Below, piece after piece: positions 57,930 to 64,000 of a DNA stretch of 64,000 nt (positions are counted from its first letter, which is position 1; every line of letters starts with the position of its first letter). A program made the translations under genes and the position numbers. The DNA is taken from the NCBI GenBank assembly GCA_004352715.1, contig SCFE01000085.1, positions 1,248,680 to 1,312,679 of the forward strand, given 5' to 3'. Under the pieces are notes generated by a model that was not told the origin of the DNA, searched no databases, and saw only the letters and a list, made by a program, of their open reading frames with translations. The DNA is from Hofstenia miamia (lineage: Eukaryota; Xenacoelomorpha; Acoela).

Positions 57930-58975
57930 TTGGCACAGGCTATTTAGCCTGTGCATGAAGGTGTAGTAGAATTGCAGAGCCCCTTTAGCACAATCATGAG
58001 GGTCATGAGCGCATTTGTGTCTGAAGTATGAGCATCCCTGGCATCAATTTTTGGCATCAGAATAGAAGTGCATGAATATTTCTCAAAATGAACCCATTGG
58101 GTGGCATAGTCAATGAACAAGGAGCAGAACTCCTAGATTTGCTGGAGTGTCATCATCTCTGGGTTGGACACATCAGCCTTCAGCATTGTGATTATTTCAA
58201 TATGCTTGGTCACATTGTAATACTGGGTGACTGTCTCAATGTCATTGATCCATATGAGGTCGCCAGCTGCATGGAAAAGTACTAAGACCTAGGGGTTTAG
58301 CTTCGCTATCTTCTTGTGAATCTTCCAAAGTTGTTCATTGAATGGTTGTCCTCTGACGAAAATATCATGGATTGTCAGTATTCCATTGATAGAAACTCCT
58401 TCCCAATTATCACCATCAATTAGTTGGTCACGCATCACCATATACTCATCTGTTTGGCTCAACTGTGTAGTGTCTCTACTATTACTTATGCAGTTTAACT
58501 TGTCAGGAAGGTGGGCAGCGATCTTTTTCTTCCCTTTCTTCACTCTTCATTTCAGCAGTATAAGCAGCGTCTCAATGCAGGGCAGCAGGAAACACAAAAG
58601 GTTATTTTCCTCCACTCTCTTCTCTAGGTCTTTGAAATTGATCCCTTCTCACAGACTGGCAGTTTCAATAGTGACTGGATAATTCATGCAAGCTTCTGTG
58701 ATGGTGTCCCAAAATCTTCCTAGTACCTGTGGCAACGTAGCTTGTCGACTTGCATGTTGGTGATCTTGATGTGGGCTGTGGTGCTTCTACATACAGGCCA
58801 TGCATTGTCCTGGTGATAGTAGAAGCACCAGCTTTTCCTTGGTAAGCATTTCCGTAAGGCAACATTTCATCATGCCTAAGATATCCTTATCATTTGAGTC
58901 TCCTAGAATCAGCTCCTGAATGGCAAGATCTTCTGCAAACTCTTCCCGGTGGTGCTCAATTTTCAGTAGTCTACT
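57930..58975 (-). pseudogene. Unrecognised protein-coding relic, one frame with in-frame stops
   Basis: One minus-strand frame reads protein-like for about 1 kb without a frameshift, broken by about six stops: DLAIQELILGDSN and MMKCCLTEMLTKEKLVLLLS, then LGRFWDTITEACMNYPVTIE, FKDLEKRVEENNLL, DKLNCISNSRDTTQLSQTDE, GILTIHDIFVRGQPFNEQL, VLVLFHAAGDLIWINDIETV, NVTKHIEIITMLKADVSNPE, EFCSLFIDYATQWVHFEKYS. GC content is well above the window average. Most stops are TAG or TGA, one base change from CAG or CGA. I do not recognise the family; the composition and isolation suggest a mobile-element gene, but no terminal repeats were found. Confidence 0.55.
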
Positions 58976-59416
58976 CTACTTATCTACTTATCATAGAAAT
59001 GCTAACATCTGTCAATTTGCCGACGTCAATTAATTAATAAAAACCCTAATTTTTCAATCCTACTTGATGATTGTAATTACAGTGACCAATAATTCCAATC
59101 AGCATTCAATTGAACAATCAGCACACTTACTTGAAGAGAAAGATGTTAAATAATTAATTATATAAGAGCATACTGTTTAGTACAATATTATGCAATGTAA
59201 ACATTGGTGGTTTACATTGTCTGGAATAGACGGCGTGGAATTCTTTGTAGTTATTTTAGCACATACCTTCCATACTATAATATTCATTGATCCAATTAAT
59301 TTATTTTGATCTCTATTAAAATATAAAACTGCAAAATCCTGTTACAAATAGCAACTGTAAGCACCAAAATCCGGATTAGACATCTGTATTTTTTGGGTAA
59401 TTTTTATATATATATA
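58976..59416. other. Intergenic, no gene seen
   Basis: AT-rich, ending in a TA run at the gap. Confidence 0.5.
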
Positions 59417-59941
59417 NNNNNNNNNNNNNNNNNNNNNNNNNNNNNNNNNNNNNNNNNNNNNNNNNNNNNNNNNNNNNNNNNNNNNNNNNNNNNNNNNNNN
59501 NNNNNNNNNNNNNNNNNNNNNNNNNNNNNNNNNNNNNNNNNNNNNNNNNNNNNNNNNNNNNNNNNNNNNNNNNNNNNNNNNNNNNNNNNNNNNNNNNNNN
59601 NNNNNNNNNNNNNNNNNNNNNNNNNNNNNNNNNNNNNNNNNNNNNNNNNNNNNNNNNNNNNNNNNNNNNNNNNNNNNNNNNNNNNNNNNNNNNNNNNNNN
59701 NNNNNNNNNNNNNNNNNNNNNNNNNNNNNNNNNNNNNNNNNNNNNNNNNNNNNNNNNNNNNNNNNNNNNNNNNNNNNNNNNNNNNNNNNNNNNNNNNNNN
59801 NNNNNNNNNNNNNNNNNNNNNNNNNNNNNNNNNNNNNNNNNNNNNNNNNNNNNNNNNNNNNNNNNNNNNNNNNNNNNNNNNNNNNNNNNNNNNNNNNNNN
59901 NNNNNNNNNNNNNNNNNNNNNNNNNNNNNNNNNNNNNNNNN
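59417..59941. other. Assembly gap, 525 N, bounded by (AT)n
   Basis: Same nominal length as the gap at 22630-23154. Confidence 0.99.
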
Positions 59942-60157
59942 ATATATATATATCTTGAGTTCAGTTTCAAATCAGAAGTAAAGACTTTCTATCTAAATAA
60001 CTATGGTATTTCCTTAAAAATTTTTAAACTTCAAACATATTAATTAAATCTTGGCCTTAGTTTCTCAAATGCAACTACAAAACCTGGTAAATTGCGATTT
60101 TTTTAGTATAATCCATGCATTTAATCTGTTACTATGTTATTAAATATTTAGACCAAG

Positions 60158-60352
60158 ATGAAATTTAATATGGTTGTACACCTTTTTCTTTGCTATGCAA
60201 TACTGCTAATCAATGCCAAAGAATGCCTCAAAGAAGATGCAAGCTGTGAAAAGTCTTATCAATGTTGTGGCAAAATGTATTGTCTAAAATCATATTTTGG
60301 AAAATATGGCAAATGTGGTGTGCATTCGATTGGATATGCTTTGACTTTTTAG
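60158..60352 (+). CDS. Secreted knottin (inhibitor cystine knot) peptide
   Basis: A 64-residue frame. Residues 1-20 are a hydrophobic signal peptide (core MVVHLFLCYAILLI; predicted cleavage after INA). The ~44-residue mature part has six cysteines spaced C-x6-C-x5-CC-x4-C-x10-C, the classic inhibitor cystine knot pattern with C1-C4, C2-C5, C3-C6 pairing expected from the family. It is Lys-rich and lacks a propeptide between signal and knot. Such peptides occur as venom components, antimicrobial or signalling peptides in invertebrates; the sequence does not decide which. An acceptor-like tattaaatatttag ends 6 bases before the ATG, so a non-coding 5' exon is likely upstream, perhaps in or beyond the gap at 59417-59941. 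The reading frame is intact and single-exon. Another cysteine in the signal (C12) is not part of the knot. Confidence 0.8.
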   Translation: MKFNMVVHLFLCYAILLINAKECLKEDASCEKSYQCCGKMYCLKSYFGKYGKCGVHSIGYALTF

Positions 60353-60710
60353 AATTTGTATTTAAAGTAATTTATTCTTGTTTTGATATTTAATGCATTT
60401 GATAAACTAGCAGTGCTGCCTTATTATCGAGAATTAAGGAGTTTAGTAGTAAGAGATAAGTGCTAGAACGTCTCATTGGGACACCCTGAAGTTCTCGTAA
60501 CACCTCATTACTATTTGCCACATGGAAATGAAGTGATTCTATTGGATGCCATCTAGCAACGAAATATTTTTGACAAAATTAATTGAGCAAATTAATTTTT
60601 AGACAATTTGTTTAGACCAAAGTGAGAATTTTTGATTTATAGGATTTAGGCAAACTGATATTTTTAATGCAAATTTCACTTAGGTGTGTTTGTTGTAACA
60701 ATGTTTAAGC

Positions 60711-60965
60711 ATGCAGCACTATGTTTTAAGGAAAAAAATTTATAGATTGAAAACTCAAATATTTCAAACAAGAAATGATGTGTCATTTGCATTAGAGCAT
60801 GTTTCCCACCACGTTAATATTGATCAAAATAAATATGCAAGAGGTGGAAATGAAAACCCAGATATTTCAAATGAAAATAATGTGTTGTTTGAGTTAGAGT
60901 GCGTTTCTAACCAAGTTAATATTGATCAAAACAAATATGCAAGAGGTGGAAAACAATTTCTATAG
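60711..60965 (+). CDS. Hypothetical small frame with a repeated segment
   Basis: An 84-codon frame with two copies of a ~34-residue segment, both ending VNIDQNKYARGG (about residues 36-47 and 70-81). At DNA level the copies (60759-60850 and 60862-60953) differ by a 1-base indel near their starts, so the first part of each is read in a different frame. No signal peptide or known domain. It could be an exon of a repetitive protein or simply a non-coding tandem duplication that happens to be open. It lies 360 bases downstream of the knottin on the same strand, with no evidence of a link. Confidence 0.3.
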   Translation: MQHYVLRKKIYRLKTQIFQTRNDVSFALEHVSHHVNIDQNKYARGGNENPDISNENNVLFELECVSNQVNIDQNKYARGGKQFL

Positions 60966-62607
60966 CAATTGTGTATAAATTGTAAAAGTGTACATTACAC
61001 AACAACTCTGAGTGATGAAGTTCTTAAGCCATGTTTCTTGTAACAATGTTTTATCATGCAACAAGGAATATAATTGATAGAAGCAAAACTTGTTTCAATG
61101 TGTTGATATTAAAAACACAAAGTGGAGAAATGTTTGCTAAACTTAAGCACTATAGTCACTTGAAATAGACACAGAAATATACGCCAAAGCACATGAAATA
61201 TACCATCAATAAATCAATAAAAATTGAAATACCTGATATATATAACTAAGGCAAGTTCATTTTCACAAATATCCAAATAAAAAAATGGAATAAATATTCG
61301 CCATGCTTAGGAATTACATGTGAAACAAAACGTATTGTATATGAGCTTTTTTTCATGCAAATCAAGCTGTTATGCAGAACTTCACCACATCGAGTGAAAT
61401 TTCACAGAAGTATCACCACTTATTTTTTGTAGTTGACATGAGAAATCACGACGCCCAAACTTGTTATCCAGATTATTCAGTACATTGTAAGCTGATGTAT
61501 CAATAATAGTAATGCATTATTTCATTCTTCCAAAGTTACCCCTGTTTCCATGTTGAATTAACCATTCTAAATGTGTAAAATGTTTGTAAATAGGTAAACA
61601 AAGCTAGTTAATGGCTTATTATTCAGACGCAAAAATCCAAGTGCTTAATAATTAGAAGACAAAATGCTAAAAATTTGAAATACAAACGTCATTTAAGTAA
61701 GCTGATGTATCCTTAATAGTTATCCATTAGTTCACCCATACAAAATTACTTGTACGCCCAAAACACTGTTTCATTTCTACACAACAAATTAAGATATTCA
61801 TGAAAAGTAATCATTTATTCATTTGTAAGGCTTCCTTCTGTAAAGCCAATGTTATGAAATTGCGTTTGTACCAGTTGAATGTGCTTAGATATGATGAGGG
61901 AGACAGTCAAAATTTTCCCTTGATTGACATACTGCAATAATGTATATATCATCATCCAACAAATGAATAGTTCTTTAATATAGTAAATGCTGTTGTAAGC
62001 ACATAACTCAAAAAAGGCTAGATTTCAAGCAAGGCGTCATGATTGACAAAACAACCAACTGTATGTTTTTCACGTGTTCACCTTATTTTGTTGACTTTGT
62101 GTAGCTACATACATCACTATGGTTTCTGCTTTGTAAATTTAATGCGTAAATATGATGACACATTTGTTATTCAATGATACAAATGTTTGTAAATTGGCAA
62201 AACAAAGTTAGTTAATTTGATCTTTTAACAATTATAATGAATAATCCATTCAAATTCACTACTCTGAAAATGATTAGAACCTTCAATCTCTTGCATGTCA
62301 AGATGATTATTTGATAAACAAAATCCTTTAAAGTGAAAACATCTTTAATTGGGTTGAAAAAATGCTTTAAATTATGCATTCTTCATTAAAAACTGAACTG
62401 AACCATGATTACTATGTTATGTCAAGTCAAGTAAAATAGAACAAAGAACAAAGAAATTTTGTAAACATCAGCACTATTTTAAAAATTAATTCTATTTCAC
62501 TAATTATTTATTGTAAATTTTTTGGTAAATTTATTTTTTCAAGTTAATAATTTTTTTAATTTATTTTTCCTGCAATTCATTTCTTTGCTGAGAGATTTGA
62601 ATTATAG
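60966..62607. other. Intergenic, no gene seen
   Basis: AT-rich. Short echoes of the same words (taagctgatgtat at about 61489 and 61697; acaaatgtttgtaaat-like at about 61582 and 62179) suggest old local duplication. Confidence 0.5.
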
Positions 62608-62851
62608 NNNNNNNNNNNNNNNNNNNNNNNNNNNNNNNNNNNNNNNNNNNNNNNNNNNNNNNNNNNNNNNNNNNNNNNNNNNNNNNNNNNNNNNNNNNNN
62701 NNNNNNNNNNNNNNNNNNNNNNNNNNNNNNNNNNNNNNNNNNNNNNNNNNNNNNNNNNNNNNNNNNNNNNNNNNNNNNNNNNNNNNNNNNNNNNNNNNNN
62801 NNNNNNNNNNNNNNNNNNNNNNNNNNNNNNNNNNNNNNNNNNNNNNNNNNN
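62608..62851. other. Assembly gap, 244 N
   Basis: N run in otherwise gene-free AT-rich sequence. Confidence 0.99.
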
Positions 62852-63640
62852 TATGTTATACCATCAATTTAGATTTTGCATTTTTATTTGATATTCTAGT
62901 ATATCATACATTGTATGTTTTGCGTTATCTTCATGCTTTCTGTATTAATTTTTATTAACATAAAATCATATCCCCCCTTTAATCAACGAAATATATTGAC
63001 AATAGAGATTTTTGCAACCTAGTTTGGGATGATGTAGATAACACTGGACAACAAATTTTTGGAAAGTTTCTGTTGCATTGAATTTTACAACGCATTTTGG
63101 TCAATTCAGACCTCATGATTTTGAATCTGAAAACCGTTTTTATCCACATGCTCTGGATTTTTTGCAATTTTGATTTTTGTGTTATCTATTTTTATCATTT
63201 TTCATCATTATTTTGTATTTTGACAGTAACCCTATCTTGTTCGTATATTTTCTAATTTTATGTGTGAACGTCAAATGCAATAGTCAATTTTATTTACAGT
63301 AAGACCAAAACAAACGATGTCTCAAGTTTTGTTTTGTTTTTAATGCTTCGAATTTAAATTTGTTTTCGATTTGATCAGTTGCCTTTTTGGATCTCTGAAT
63401 GAAAAAAGAAGTAAGTCACTTCAATCTGAATTATACTGTATAGGTGAGGAAGACGCCTATTCTAAAAGATGTAAACTAAGCTTAGAAATCATTCTAACTA
63501 TGGCATCTGTATGTAGATCCTACATTCTTTAATATCATATATTTAAAAATGTGCTGTTATAATGCAGGTTGTAACTAGGCCTACATGTGTGTACTGTATA
63601 ATATATTATACTGTATGGTATCTTATTAAGGTATCTACTA
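62852..63640. other. Intergenic, no gene seen
   Basis: AT-rich. Only short overlapping frames. Confidence 0.5.
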
Positions 63641-63663
63641 ACCCTCGCCGTCTTTCAGGTATT

Positions 63664-64000
63664 ATGGCCACAAGAAGACATGCCTGCTACGACAAATCGA
63701 ACACATTCTGTTACATTTGTGGATGTTATGCTTTTGAGCGTCAACGCCGTAATATATCAACATTTGTGAAACGTGCATATAAAGCTTACTTTGGACTTAC
63801 TATTGGCGAATCATAGTGGTTTAGCTTTCGGCATCCCGATGACTTGGCAAGAGCCGATGGATCATATGACTGATTGTTACTTTTGTTTGGTTAATGTAAA
63901 AGGCGTTGCCATGAAAACCAAACACAGAATTAAATATCCCAATATTCCTTCTGCAATCAGGCCGATTCCGCACTCAGACGAGCTCCCAGTGCCAGTTTTC
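63664..64000 (+). pseudogene. Cysteine-rich invertebrate repeat-family protein, broken and cut by the window edge
   Basis: ATG at 63664, after an acceptor-like cgccgtctttcag, opens RRHACYDKSNTFCYICGCY, RRNISTFVKRAYKAYFGL, then a stop at 63814. From about 63817 the +1 frame continues AFGIPMTWQEPMDHMTDCYF, CLVNVKG, KYPNIPSAIRPIPHSDELPV to the window end. The two halves match the start and middle of a family very abundant in arthropod and some other invertebrate genomes (pattern CYICG...ITxFVKxAYxAYF...WAPHxVCxxC...FGIPMxWREPxxHxxDCYFC...YPNxxSAxRPxPHSDExPVP). The linking WAPH..C..C part, about 25-30 codons, is missing, so a deletion with frame change has removed a zinc-binding segment. Function is unknown; the high copy number suggests transposon association. 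Confidence 0.7.

Noticed and set aside
60711-60965. Idea that the repeated frame is a second secreted peptide linked to the knottin
   Set aside because: No signal peptide or cysteines, and the DNA repeat carries a 1-base indel that changes frame; listed only as hypothetical.
1-64000. CRISPR array, bacterial operon or viral genome segment
   Set aside because: No regularly spaced short repeats with unique spacers; direct repeats found are long or dinucleotide. Gene structure and transposons are those of an animal genome.

Overview
The window is about 70% A+T eukaryotic (metazoan) DNA, recognisable by a RING/B-box (TRIM-type) protein gene, animal DNA transposons (hAT-like, piggyBac-like, TA-target MITEs, an animal 'transposase domain-containing protein' family), an LTR-retrotransposon remnant and a secreted six-cysteine knottin. 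There are no bacterial operons, no rRNA and no CRISPR. The cysteine-rich repeat-family gene at the right edge and the knottin suggest an arthropod (chelicerate-like) or another invertebrate; I cannot fix the taxon. The assembly is a draft: N gaps lie at 2934-2944, 8877, 9111-10110, 12685-13684, 14912-15124, 22630-23154, 31065-31560, 32261-33260, 55208, 59417-59941 and 62608-62851. Several gaps abut (TA)n or unmerged duplicates.

Layout. 1-1640: end of a transposon-like gene plus a repeat block. 2045-3876: an inverted-repeat element holding an assembly duplication. 4916-17830 ('A block') and 39400-52330 ('B block') are paralogous. A carries a large hAT-like insertion (5849-13747, perfect 8-bp target duplication) that B lacks; B carries a TA-target MITE (42484-43292), a small hAT MITE (46338-46698) and an internally deleted LTR element (46868-48418) that A lacks. 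Each block therefore supplies the empty site for the other's insertions. The same unit also recurs in tandem at 17.4-21.2 and 21.3-24.7 kb. 24561-26204: a decayed piggyBac-like element. 27019-28984: the only convincing full-length cellular gene, TRIM-like, with a 1-base frame disruption in an A run. 30-38 kb: recent duplications carrying the N-terminal half of a transposase gene. 54.3-55.2 kb and 57.9-59.0 kb: two decayed minus-strand coding regions. 60158-60352: the knottin gene. 63664-64000: a broken, window-truncated member of an invertebrate repeat family.

Genes do not form a pathway. The window reads as a repeat-rich duplicated locus around one TRIM gene and one secreted peptide gene. 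All homology calls are from recognised motifs, not from a database search.
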